Below are positions 8,306-16,281 of a stretch of 64,000 bases of DNA, in pieces. Origin of the DNA: DASQUK01 sp963756425 (lineage in GTDB: Bacteria; Actinomycetota; Acidimicrobiia; Acidimicrobiales; VFJN01); NCBI GenBank assembly GCA_963756425.1, contig CAVWNW010000015.1:62001-126000 (forward strand). The letters are read 5' to 3'. Every line of letters starts with the position of its first letter. Position 1 is the first letter of the stretch. A program made the position numbers and the translations under genes. The notes beneath the pieces are model-generated. The model did not search any database and was not told the DNA's origin. It saw nothing but the letters and a program-made list of their open reading frames with translations.

Positions 8306-10254
8306 GCCCGGCAGGCCTCGACGTCGTCGCGGTCGAGCAGGTAGCGCCACTCCCCGTCGCCCAGCTCCGGCGGCCTCGGGGGTCGCAGGTCGAGCACGCG
8401 CTGCCACGCGGATTCCTCCAGGGGGACCGACGGCTCACCGCCGTGGCCGGCGACCCGCACCGCCACAACGTCGGGGTGGTAGACGACGGCGGACCCGTTG
8501 GACCAGAGCGCGGCGCACCACTCGCGCAGGTACGCCCGCCCCTCGAGGGCCTCGGGGCCGGACGCATCGGTCCACAGGGGCGAAGCGGCGGAAACGAGCC
8601 CGGGCGCCCAGCACACGGGGCGGACGTAGTCGTGCCACGGCGCCCGCACGTCCGCGGTCGACCCGGCGATCAGCCCCACCGAGCGGTCGAAGAACACCGT
8701 TCCCCCGGCCGCCTCCAGGGTGCCATCGGCCCGAAGCACCTTCCCAGCGACCGCGGCCGCGGGGTCGGCAGCCGCAGCCGCCGCCGCGGCGCGGATCGTG
8801 CCGGGAAGCGGCAGCACGTGCGGTTCCACCGCCACGACCACGTCATGGTCGGTCACGGCGTCCAGCGCCTCGGCGCCGATCGGGGCGACGAGCAGCGAGG
8901 CCCCGGCCCGCTCGGCCTGCTCGGCCAGGGCGGGCTCCCAGCGGGGATCGGCCGCCGGGCCGGACCACACGAGGGCCCGTAGCGACGGCGATCCCGCGGC
9001 GGGGGCGACGGCGTCGACGGACCGCACGACGGGGCCGGAGTGGCTCGGCGCAACCGTGATCACGCCGAGAGCGGCCACGCGGCGAGCCTCGCCGGGGTCG
9101 CCATCGTCGTCGACGACCACCACGTCGACGCTGCGGTCGAGGTACGGCAGGCGACCCCGGTCATGTGCCGGCGAGAACACGGCGAGGTCGGGCAACTCCG
9201 CCTCAAGGGCACCGCCGGTGCAGTCGAGGACGGCCGGCGCCCCCCCGCAACCCGCAGCCAGCTCCTCGATCGCAGTGCGGAGCGAGCGGGTCCCCGGCTG
9301 GGGCCGGTTCGCCAGGTCGAATACCAGACCGGCACCTGCCTCGTCGACCGCCGTCCGGAAGTTGCGGACGAGATGGTCCCGCAGTTCGGCCCGCTGGCGG
9401 AACCAGGGACGGGAGCCCTCGGGCACCACCAGGTGCCGGTGGCCGTTGTAGCGCTGCGCCTCGACGAGCGCGACGTCAGAGAGGTCATCGGCCAACGGTC
9501 TGCCGCCGCGGCCGGGGAACGGCGTCGCGCGGGGCGACCGGGCCCCGCCCACGTCGCCCGGACTGCCCGGCGTCACCACCAGCCACGGGTCGTCGCCGGT
9601 CCAGGCTGCATCGACCATGCCTTGATAGGCGGCCTTCCACAGCCGCGCCGGAGGGCCCTTGGGAACGCGGGCGGGCCGTGGCGCCGGGTCCGAGACCAGC
9701 CAGGTCGCCTGTCGCCGGACCCGGGCGGTCGCCCCCCAGACGCGGCGCACAACCTGCTGGGCTGGGTCGGGTAGCCGCTTCACTGCGTCCCTAGCCGTCG
9801 CATCCGGCTGCGCCGCGGCTCGCCGGTACGCATCCCGGCCCCGCCAGACCGCCTTGCGGGCGGGTGGTGGCAGACGTGTGGCCCGCACCCGGGCCGCCTG
9901 CAGTGCCCGTTGCTTCGCGCTGCGCGCGACCGGCCCCGGCTCCGCCGCAGCCCGCTTCGCCAGGCTTCGGCCACGGCGTAGTGTCTGCTGGGCCGGCCGC
10001 GAGAGCCGGCACCATGCAGCGCGCGCGCCGCGACCGGCCATCCCCACCAGCGAACGGGACTGCATCCGCTCCACTGACTGGCGCAAGGCGTCGAGCGCAG
10101 CGGCCGCGTCGGCGTCACGGCGCGAAGCCGCCAGCTGGGCCTCCAGCTGCCGAACTGTGTCGCGGTATTCCTGCTCCGCCTTGGCGTGGGCCGCCCGGAA
10201 CTCCCGCTCGCGCTCCTGCGAGGCGGTCGATCGCCTCCTGCCGCTGCTCGGCAT
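8302..10254 (-). CDS. Coiled-coil protein with GT2-like C-terminal half
   Basis: A 650-aa product. Residues 10-70 form a charged coiled coil (AKAEQEYRDTVRQLEAQLAA). Residues 70-190 are Arg/Ala-rich. The C-terminal part (VAVEPHVLPLPGTI, then VLRADGTLEAAGGTVFFD and VCWAPGLVSAASPLW) resembles the second half of GT2 enzymes found in O-antigen clusters, in which the equivalent segment reads DGTLQEAGG; no clear DXD is seen, so it may be degenerate. It overlaps the sulfotransferase gene by 140 nt in another frame, and the coiled coil reads smoothly across the two frames near 10225, so the two may be one protein split by a one-base shift. The stop overlaps the next gene's start by 4 nt. Confidence 0.62.
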   Translation of the reverse strand: MPSSGRRRSTASQEREREFRAAHAKAEQEYRDTVRQLEAQLAASRRDADAAAALDALRQSVERMQSRSLVGMAGRGARAAWCRLSRPAQQTLRRGRSLAKRAAAEPGPVARSAKQRALQAARVRATRLPPPARKAVWRGRDAYRRAAAQPDATARDAVKRLPDPAQQVVRRVWGATARVRRQATWLVSDPAPRPARVPKGPPARLWKAAYQGMVDAAWTGDDPWLVVTPGSPGDVGGARSPRATPFPGRGGRPLADDLSDVALVEAQRYNGHRHLVVPEGSRPWFRQRAELRDHLVRNFRTAVDEAGAGLVFDLANRPQPGTRSLRTAIEELAAGCGGAPAVLDCTGGALEAELPDLAVFSPAHDRGRLPYLDRSVDVVVVDDDGDPGEARRVAALGVITVAPSHSGPVVRSVDAVAPAAGSPSLRALVWSGPAADPRWEPALAEQAERAGASLLVAPIGAEALDAVTDHDVVVAVEPHVLPLPGTIRAAAAAAAADPAAAVAGKVLRADGTLEAAGGTVFFDRSVGLIAGSTADVRAPWHDYVRPVCWAPGLVSAASPLWTDASGPEALEGRAYLREWCAALWSNGSAVVYHPDVVAVRVAGHGGEPSVPLEESAWQRVLDLRPPRPPELGDGEWRYLLDRDDVEACRA

Positions 10255-11059
10255 GCCGTTGGGCCACGGCGCCGTCGAGGATCAGCCGCCGCACGCGGCC
10301 CTCGTCCGGCGGCGGCAGGTCCTGCGGCTGGGGCGCGCCGGCCTCCTTGCACAGCGCCGCGTAGAGCGACCGCACGCCGTCGCTGACCCCGGCGTCCGCG
10401 AGGTCGGCACCGGTCGTGTGGTGCCGCAGGTCTTGGCGCACCCGGGGAGGCGCGGGGTCGAGGCCGGCAAAGGCGCACAGGCGCGCCATCTCGCCCTCGG
10501 GATCGACGAAGAACGTGTCGTAGTGAGTGACGATGCGGCGATCAACCGGGACCTGGTCGAGCACCGTCGCGTAGTACCGCTCCCAGAGCGCCAGCCCCAG
10601 CGAGTACGAGTTCTGGTTGCGGCGCTTCAGCGACAGAGCCACCTCGATGGGGTGACGGACGCAGATGATGAAGCGCAGCGCCGGTTCGAGGTCCAACCAG
10701 TACGCGGCCGTCAGGCACACCCGCGGGTCCTTGAAGCCCCATCGCTCGTGTTCGCGCAGTGCCGCCAGGGCCGTGGCGCTGGCCTCGGCGAGGTGCGCCA
10801 CGCGGGAATCGTCGGCCGCCACCGGCGGCAGGACGGGCGGGTTGTCCCACGCACCACCCGTGGCCTCGAGCAGCTCGTCGTTGCAGTCCGTGATCGCCCT
10901 GTTCTCCCAGAATCCCTCCGGGTTGTCCTCGGCGGCTTCGATCAGCTCGGCCGCGTCGGAACCGACCAGGTGCAAACCCGAGTCGTGGAGGGCGCGCGTG
11001 ATCATCGACGTGCCTGACCGGTGCATCCCCGTTACAGCGATCGGGACCGTGCGTGCCAT
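10115..11059 (-). CDS. Sulfotransferase-family protein
   Basis: The N-terminus carries GMHRSGTSMITRAL (residues 11-24), the 5'-phosphosulfate-binding loop of PAPS-dependent sulfotransferases. FIICVRHPIEVALSLKRR (near 150) matches the 3'-phosphate-binding segment with its Arg and Ser. The enzyme would transfer sulfate to a glycan or lipid hydroxyl. The annotated end at 10115 is doubtful: after residue 275 the frame leaves a coiled-coil pattern (HAEQRQEAIDRLA) for a low-complexity Gly/Ala tail, while the neighbouring frame continues the coiled coil. The natural protein may therefore continue into the 8302-10254 gene. It is the first gene of a minus-strand run that ends at 3917. Confidence 0.76.
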   Translation of the reverse strand: MARTVPIAVTGMHRSGTSMITRALHDSGLHLVGSDAAELIEAAEDNPEGFWENRAITDCNDELLEATGGAWDNPPVLPPVAADDSRVAHLAEASATALAALREHERWGFKDPRVCLTAAYWLDLEPALRFIICVRHPIEVALSLKRRNQNSYSLGLALWERYYATVLDQVPVDRRIVTHYDTFFVDPEGEMARLCAFAGLDPAPPRVRQDLRHHTTGADLADAGVSDGVRSLYAALCKEAGAPQPQDLPPPDEGRVRRLILDGAVAQRHAEQRQEAIDRLAGARAGVPGGPRQGGAGIPRHSSAAGGPAGGFAP

Positions 11060-11196
11060 CCTTCCCCCGGCGTCCCCGGCGGCCTCAACCCGTGTTCATC
11101 ATGGCAGGAACCCCTGCCGCCTGAGGACTCGCAGGCCGGTCAGCTCCTCCCAGGTCCGGCCCAGTTAGCGGGCCGATGGTAGCGGTCAGCGGTGGA

Positions 11197-12123
11197 TCAG
11201 TCGCCCTCAGTGGTCATGCGGTTGATCGCCTGGCGCGCGGACCGCTCGACCAGCGGGAGCAGCGCGGGATTCACTCGACCGACATAGAGGGGCGCGTTGG
11301 CCGGTGGGCGGTGGGCGGCACCGACGACGGACTGGTACTCGGCATGCATCTCGTCCCAGGAGAAGCGGCGCGTGGTGCCAGCGCCTCCGTGGTACTGGTG
11401 AAACGTCCCCTCTCCCAACAACACGATCAGCTCGACGCCTTCGAGGCCGCAGGCCCGCCGGTACAGATCGTGGTTCACGAGCCCGCCACCGGGCAGGGCA
11501 AAGCGCTCGTCGAGCCCGCCCAGCTCGTCCCAGATCGAGCGGGGGCAGAACAGGCTGCTGCTCTCGCCGGCCGGTCCGAACAGGCCCCGCCCCCACGAAC
11601 CCCCCGGGGTGCTGACGTCGAAGAGCCGATAGCCGTCGCTCTCCCAGCCGGACTCGGCCAGAAGACGATCCTCGGTCGCTTGGTCGTAGCCGACCTCGGC
11701 GGCTTCCATGTGGCGGACGCGCCCCAGGTGGTACGCCGGAGCCGTGATGATCGGGCGGGGTGCCAGGCCGGTGGCGCGGCGAACCTCGGCCAGCAGGCCC
11801 GGCGACGCGATGCGGGCGCCGTCGACGATGAGGCCGACGATGTCTCCCCGCGCAAGCCCCAGCCCGTGGTTGGCGGCCTGCGCGGGAGACGGTGGCGCGG
11901 GGTCGATGCGCTCGAGCCGCAGCCGACCGCCGAAGGCCGCCACGAGCCCGTCGACGGGCCGCACCGATCCGTTGTCGACGACGATCACCTCGTAGTCGTC
12001 GGCCGTCACTCCGCGCTGGTAGTCGGCGCTGATCGACCGGAGAGTCCGCGGGAGCTCCCGCGCCATGTCGTGCACGACCACGACGACGCTGACCGTCGGC
12101 GGCTCGCCGCGCCCGGGACTCAC
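11197..12123 (-). CDS. Family 2 glycosyltransferase
   Basis: A 308-aa protein with a GT-A fold. VSVVVVVHDMARELPRTL is the first beta strand and nucleotide-binding loop, YEVIVVDNGS follows, and AANHGLGLARGDIVGLIVDGA lies where the metal-binding motif is expected, although the usual DXD reads less canonically (VDGA). DELGGLDERFALPGGG corresponds to the acceptor-side loop. No membrane segment is visible, so it acts on the cytoplasmic face. It lies between the two GT4 genes and the sulfotransferase run on the same strand, consistent with a role in assembling the same glycan. Confidence 0.78.
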   Translation of the reverse strand: MSPGRGEPPTVSVVVVVHDMARELPRTLRSISADYQRGVTADDYEVIVVDNGSVRPVDGLVAAFGGRLRLERIDPAPPSPAQAANHGLGLARGDIVGLIVDGARIASPGLLAEVRRATGLAPRPIITAPAYHLGRVRHMEAAEVGYDQATEDRLLAESGWESDGYRLFDVSTPGGSWGRGLFGPAGESSSLFCPRSIWDELGGLDERFALPGGGLVNHDLYRRACGLEGVELIVLLGEGTFHQYHGGAGTTRRFSWDEMHAEYQSVVGAAHRPPANAPLYVGRVNPALLPLVERSARQAINRMTTEGD

Positions 12124-12196
12124 GGCGCAGCAACCTAGCGGCGCCGTCAGCGAGATCGGGCCAGGAGCCCGCCCCGCGCGTCCTACCGTCCGACGC

Positions 12197-13438
12197 TCAC
12201 GTGCCCGATGGCGTGCTCCCTGCCAGGTGCCTCTGGGGTGACGGCCGCGGGAGGGCGTCGATCACGCGGCGGGCCTGGTGCTCCCACGACCACTCTGCCT
12301 CGGCCGCGGCGCGCGCCGCCTTCCCCAACCGAGCCCGCTCCTCGGGATCGTCGCGCAGCCGGCGGAGCGCGGCGGCAAGCGCGTTCACGTCGTGGGGCGG
12401 CACGACGATGGCGTCGACACCGTCGGTGAGCCGCTCGGCCAGCTGGCCGGTGGCCGGGGCGACGACCGGCAAGCCGGCGGCGAGGTATTCGGCCAGCTTG
12501 AGCGGCGAGTAATGGAACGGCTGGCCCGACGGAGCGAGGACGACGGCGGCGTCCATCGCCGCGAGGTGAGCGGGAAGCTCGCGATGCGCGACCGTCCCGG
12601 TGCAGACGGCGGGCACACCCATGTCGCGCGCCAGTCGCTCGATCCGCGGGCGTTCGGGCCCGTCGCCGACCAGCAGCAGGGCCGTGCCGGGCAGGGCCGA
12701 CAGTGCTTCGACCACCTGCTCGAGCGCGTGGAAGCGCCGGAAGCTGCCGACCCAGCCGACGACGAAGCGGCCCTGGAGCCCCATCCGGCGCCGCAGAGGC
12801 CCGGGGTCCTGCGGCGCGGCGAAGAGCTCGAGGTCCACCCCGGTCGGGGTGAGCAGCAGCCGCTCCTCGGGCACACCCATGCGCACCATCTGGTCGAACA
12901 CGGTGCGGCTGCCGGCAGCGACGACGTCGGCGCCGAGCAGCGACGGCCGCTCCGCGCGCCACTCGAGCAGGCGACCCCAACCGGGCCTCGTCGTGCCCCA
13001 CTGCTCCGCCTCCCACACCTTGGCGGCCGGGACGAACAGCACCGAGGGCGCCCCGAGCCGACGGGCCAGGTCCAGCCCGGCGGTGGCGAACAGGTCGTGG
13101 CGCTGCCACACGAAGGTGACCTCGGACCCGGACCACGGGCCGTCCGGGTCGATGGAGAAGCGCCGGCTCAGCCGCCAGTGGAGCAGGTCCTTGACGGCGG
13201 TCTTCGCCACCGCCGGGAGCCGGCGACGAACGCTGGCCTCGCTGCGGCTGCGCAGGGTGGGGTCGGAGCCCCGCTGGCGCGCCGCGGACGGGGTGAGGAC
13301 GTCGGTGGGCGTGACCACCCACGAAGGCCCGAGCATCCGCTCGGTGGCCGCCGCCCAACCCGCGGTGCTGAGCAGCGACGCCACGGGACCCTGCTCTCGC
13401 GTGCCTGAGCCCGCTACCACGAAGATCGCCCCAGCCAC
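12197..13438 (-). CDS. GT4-family glycosyltransferase
   Basis: The chosen start is the GTG at 13438, giving 413 aa; the open frame continues much further upstream but that part lies opposite the real GT4 gene on the plus strand. The C-terminal GT-B half is typical: RFVVGWVGSFRRFHALEQVV, LLVGDGPERPRIERLA, then PSGQPFHYSPLKLAEYLAAG with the conserved Glu that contacts the donor nucleotide, and GLPVVAPATGQLAE. It is a retaining glycosyltransferase, probably soluble. The start is only 69 nt from the divergent GT4 start at 13508, so the two share a compact promoter region. Confidence 0.82.
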   Translation of the reverse strand: MAGAIFVVAGSGTREQGPVASLLSTAGWAAATERMLGPSWVVTPTDVLTPSAARQRGSDPTLRSRSEASVRRRLPAVAKTAVKDLLHWRLSRRFSIDPDGPWSGSEVTFVWQRHDLFATAGLDLARRLGAPSVLFVPAAKVWEAEQWGTTRPGWGRLLEWRAERPSLLGADVVAAGSRTVFDQMVRMGVPEERLLLTPTGVDLELFAAPQDPGPLRRRMGLQGRFVVGWVGSFRRFHALEQVVEALSALPGTALLLVGDGPERPRIERLARDMGVPAVCTGTVAHRELPAHLAAMDAAVVLAPSGQPFHYSPLKLAEYLAAGLPVVAPATGQLAERLTDGVDAIVVPPHDVNALAAALRRLRDDPEERARLGKAARAAAEAEWSWEHQARRVIDALPRPSPQRHLAGSTPSGT

Positions 13439-13507
13439 GCTGAGAGAGGCTAGCCGCGGCGGTTCAGTGCGGGTCGCGGGGGATCTGTCCCGCCGCCGCT
13501 GGGTACG

Positions 13508-14668
13508 GTGTCGGCCGCTGTGGCCGTGGACGTGACCCGCCGACCCGCCGATCCGACACCCCTCCGCATCCTCCACGTCGTGTCGCGGAGTCAGCGGCGG
13601 GGGGCCGAACTGGTGGCGCTGGAGCTGGCCGACGAGTTGGACCGGCGAGGTCACCGGAATCGCGTCGTGGCGCTCGCCCCGGCGTTCGACGGTCGCCGCG
13701 AGCCCGGCCTGGTGCCCCTGGGGACATCGCGGGGGCAGCGGCCGCCGGATCTCGTCGCCGCCGCATGGCGGGTGCGGCGGCTGCTCGCTGCCGAGCCGCC
13801 GGACGTCGTCCTGGCTCACGGTGGTTGGCCGACCCAGGTGGTGGCCCTCGCGGCCGGTCGCCGGGGCCCGCTGCTGGTCTGGCAGCGCATCCTCGGGTTC
13901 CCGGACAAGATGTGGCGGCCGCTCCGTCGACATTGGTGGACCGTCGTCGCCCGTCGTGTCGGCGCGGCCGTGGCGCTGACCGCCGACCAGGAAGGCGAGC
14001 TCCGCCGGCTCGGCTTCCGGGGCCCGGTCTGGGTCATCCCCAACTTCCGCAAGCCCGACCGGTTCCGCACTGTTCCGCGCGCCGTGGCGGCGGCGCGCGT
14101 GCGTGCCGAGGTGGGCGTGCCCGATGGGACCCCACTCCTCGGGTTCGTCGGGCATCTCGTCCGCCAGAAGCGGCCCGACCGCGCGCTGGATGTCGTGGCC
14201 CAACTGCAACGGCGCGGGTGCGCAGCCCACCTCGTGGTGGTGGGAGCTGGTCCGCTGCGGACCGACCTGGAGACCCAGGCCCAACGCCTCGGGCTGGACG
14301 GCGCGGTGACGTTCCTCGGGGAGCGCGACGACGTCGAGTGGCTGCTCGGCGGTGTCGACCTGGCGCTGTTGACCAGCGAGGCTGAGGGCATCCCGGGTGT
14401 TGCCATCGAGGCGGTGATGGCGGGATGCCCCGTCGTGTCGGTCCCCGTGGGCGGGGTGGCCGAGGTGATCGAGGACGGGGCAACAGGGCTGGTGCTCGAC
14501 ACGGATGACCCCGCGGCGATGGCGCAGGCAGTGGCGCGGCTGCTGGCCGACGACGATGCCCGGGAGGCCCTGAGCCGCGAGTCCCGGTCGCGCGCCGAGC
14601 GGTTCTCGGCCGCAGACGCGGCCGCGGCCTACGCCGAGCGGCTTACCGCCGCCCTCGCCAGGCGGTGA
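13508..14668 (+). CDS. GT4-family glycosyltransferase
   Basis: A 386-aa GT-B enzyme. The N-terminal domain starts LRILHVVSRSQRRGAELVAL, which has the Gly/Ala-rich acceptor loop of GT4 proteins. The C-terminal domain shows LLGFVGHLVRQKRPDRALDV, LVVVGAGPLRTDLE and the donor-binding SEAEGIPGVAIEAVMAGCPV with both Glu residues. The GTG at 13508 is the first start; a GTG at 13520 is an alternative. It is divergent from the minus-strand GT4 and overlaps the 3' end of the beta-helix gene by 26 nt tail to tail, so convergent transcripts must run into each other. Confidence 0.85.
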   Translation: MSAAVAVDVTRRPADPTPLRILHVVSRSQRRGAELVALELADELDRRGHRNRVVALAPAFDGRREPGLVPLGTSRGQRPPDLVAAAWRVRRLLAAEPPDVVLAHGGWPTQVVALAAGRRGPLLVWQRILGFPDKMWRPLRRHWWTVVARRVGAAVALTADQEGELRRLGFRGPVWVIPNFRKPDRFRTVPRAVAAARVRAEVGVPDGTPLLGFVGHLVRQKRPDRALDVVAQLQRRGCAAHLVVVGAGPLRTDLETQAQRLGLDGAVTFLGERDDVEWLLGGVDLALLTSEAEGIPGVAIEAVMAGCPVVSVPVGGVAEVIEDGATGLVLDTDDPAAMAQAVARLLADDDAREALSRESRSRAERFSAADAAAAYAERLTAALARR

Positions 14669-16049
14669 ACGCCAGGGTGCCGCCGACCCCGACCAGGGCC
14701 GACAGCACCATCGCCAGTATGACGACCGGCACGGCGACCCCGTCATCAGGGGATTCGGTCGCCGCCGTCAGCGCCGAGAGCGTCGGCACCGTCGAGGTCG
14801 CGGATGCGGTCGTGGACGATCCGGGCGGTGCCTGGGTGGTCGCCGTCGTGGACGGGGCCGCGGTCGTCGGTGCCGCCGTCGCCGGCGGGCTCGCCGCCGG
14901 CGGCGCAACCCGCTCCTTCTGGCCGCGGCCGGCCACGGCGGGCGGCTCCGGCGGCGCCAGCGAGATGGAGCGGCCGCACGCGCGGTTGTCACCCTCGAGC
15001 TGTCGGGTGCCGGGCGCGGCGTTGTTGTCGGCCACGACGACGTCGCAGCTGTCGGTGGTCGTGACCAACGCCTCGCCCTGCTTTGTGATCGGCTGCCGGT
15101 TGCCGTGGACGACCGCACCATCGACGCGGAAGAACTCCACCGGGGGCCCCGAGGCCGGTGCGTCGCTCGTGTTGTCCACGACCCAGAACTGCCGCCGCCG
15201 CTGACCCTCCGGTGTCTTGGCCGACACGCTGAGGACCCGCCCGCGCAGCGTGTTGCGCGCGATGACGACCCGGTTGACCGGCGCCCCCCCGGCCATCGGC
15301 ACGAACAGCAGCCGCCCGGGGCCCACGTGGTTGTCGATGATGTGGACGTTCTCGACCGCCAACGCACCGAGCGGCTCGAGGTCGACCGTGCCCCGCGCCA
15401 TGTCGGTGAAGCGGTTGCGCTCGATCACGATGTCGCGGCCGTCGATCACGGCGATGCCCTGCCGGCCGGTGCGGGCGAAGGTCGAGTCATGGATCCACAC
15501 CCCGACGGTGTCCCGATCGTCCTTCTCCTTGAGGCGGTCGATGAAGATGCTGTCGCCGTAGGTGTCGTGGATGTTGACGCGGTCGATCTCGATGTCGGTG
15601 ACGCCGGCGATGGTGATGGCGGCCTGGAACTCGAGCTCCCGGACGTAACCGTCAAGGCCCCCGTGGGGGTGGGCGCCCTGGATCTCCAGGTTGCGGACCT
15701 TGAGCCACGAGCCGCCGCGGATCTGGATCTGGTTGCGACCCGGTTCACCGGTCGTGGTCGCGAAGATGCGGGCACCGTTGCCGTCGACCAGGAGGTCGTG
15801 GCGGTCGTTGAGCATGATCGTGCCCTCGACGCGGTAGTCGCCGTTGGGCGCCAGCCGGACGACGCCGCCGTTGGGCGTGCGGTCGAAGAGCGCCTGCAGG
15901 TCGGAGGTCACGTCGGTGGCGCCGGTCGCGTCGATCGAGCCGACGTCCTGGGCGGATGCGGCCGGCAGGGCGCCGGCGCCAACGGCGGCCGACGCAGCGA
16001 TCGTCACCACCACCCAGCCGGCCGCCACGAAGGTTCGCAAGCGGGCCAT
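14643..16049 (-). CDS. Secreted, membrane-anchored right-handed beta-helix protein
   Basis: The 468-aa product begins MARLRTFVAAGWVVVTIAAS, a signal peptide, with an Ala-rich cleavage region near residue 33. Residues about 45-350 contain parallel beta-helix (PbH1-type) turns such as LLVDGNGARIF, IEIDRVNIHDTYGDSIFID and VHIIDNHVGPGR, as in pectate-lyase-like or polysaccharide-processing proteins. A Pro/Thr/Ala-rich spacer (about 375-440) precedes a C-terminal membrane helix (VPVVILAMVLSALVGVGG) and the short basic tail WRGRR. It is thus displayed on the cell surface and may bind or cleave glycan. Catalytic residues cannot be assigned. The start at 16049 was preferred because the signal peptide follows it directly. 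Confidence 0.78.
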   Translation of the reverse strand: MARLRTFVAAGWVVVTIAASAAVGAGALPAASAQDVGSIDATGATDVTSDLQALFDRTPNGGVVRLAPNGDYRVEGTIMLNDRHDLLVDGNGARIFATTTGEPGRNQIQIRGGSWLKVRNLEIQGAHPHGGLDGYVRELEFQAAITIAGVTDIEIDRVNIHDTYGDSIFIDRLKEKDDRDTVGVWIHDSTFARTGRQGIAVIDGRDIVIERNRFTDMARGTVDLEPLGALAVENVHIIDNHVGPGRLLFVPMAGGAPVNRVVIARNTLRGRVLSVSAKTPEGQRRRQFWVVDNTSDAPASGPPVEFFRVDGAVVHGNRQPITKQGEALVTTTDSCDVVVADNNAAPGTRQLEGDNRACGRSISLAPPEPPAVAGRGQKERVAPPAASPPATAAPTTAAPSTTATTQAPPGSSTTASATSTVPTLSALTAATESPDDGVAVPVVILAMVLSALVGVGGTLAFTAWRGRR

Positions 16050-16281
16050 GCGGCGCGGATGGTATCGGCCGCGGGCGACGGTGTCCGACCGATGGCGACG
16101 GACGCCGGTGGCCAACGGGTGGCAATCTGACGAACTGTCAGGGTTTGCGGGCACACCCCGCGCGAACCCGCTAGGTTCTGGTCGCGGGGTTACCACCGGG
16201 TAATGCCGTGGAAGGGTACGGGGAACCCACAGGCATCGGTTCGCCGATCGCTGGGGTCAGGTCGAAGCAACTGGGGGCATC

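Noticed and set aside
13439..14746. N-terminal extension of the minus-strand GT4 to 849 aa
   Set aside because: The extra 435 codons are the complement of a real GT4 gene at 13508-14668 and have no glycosyltransferase motif.
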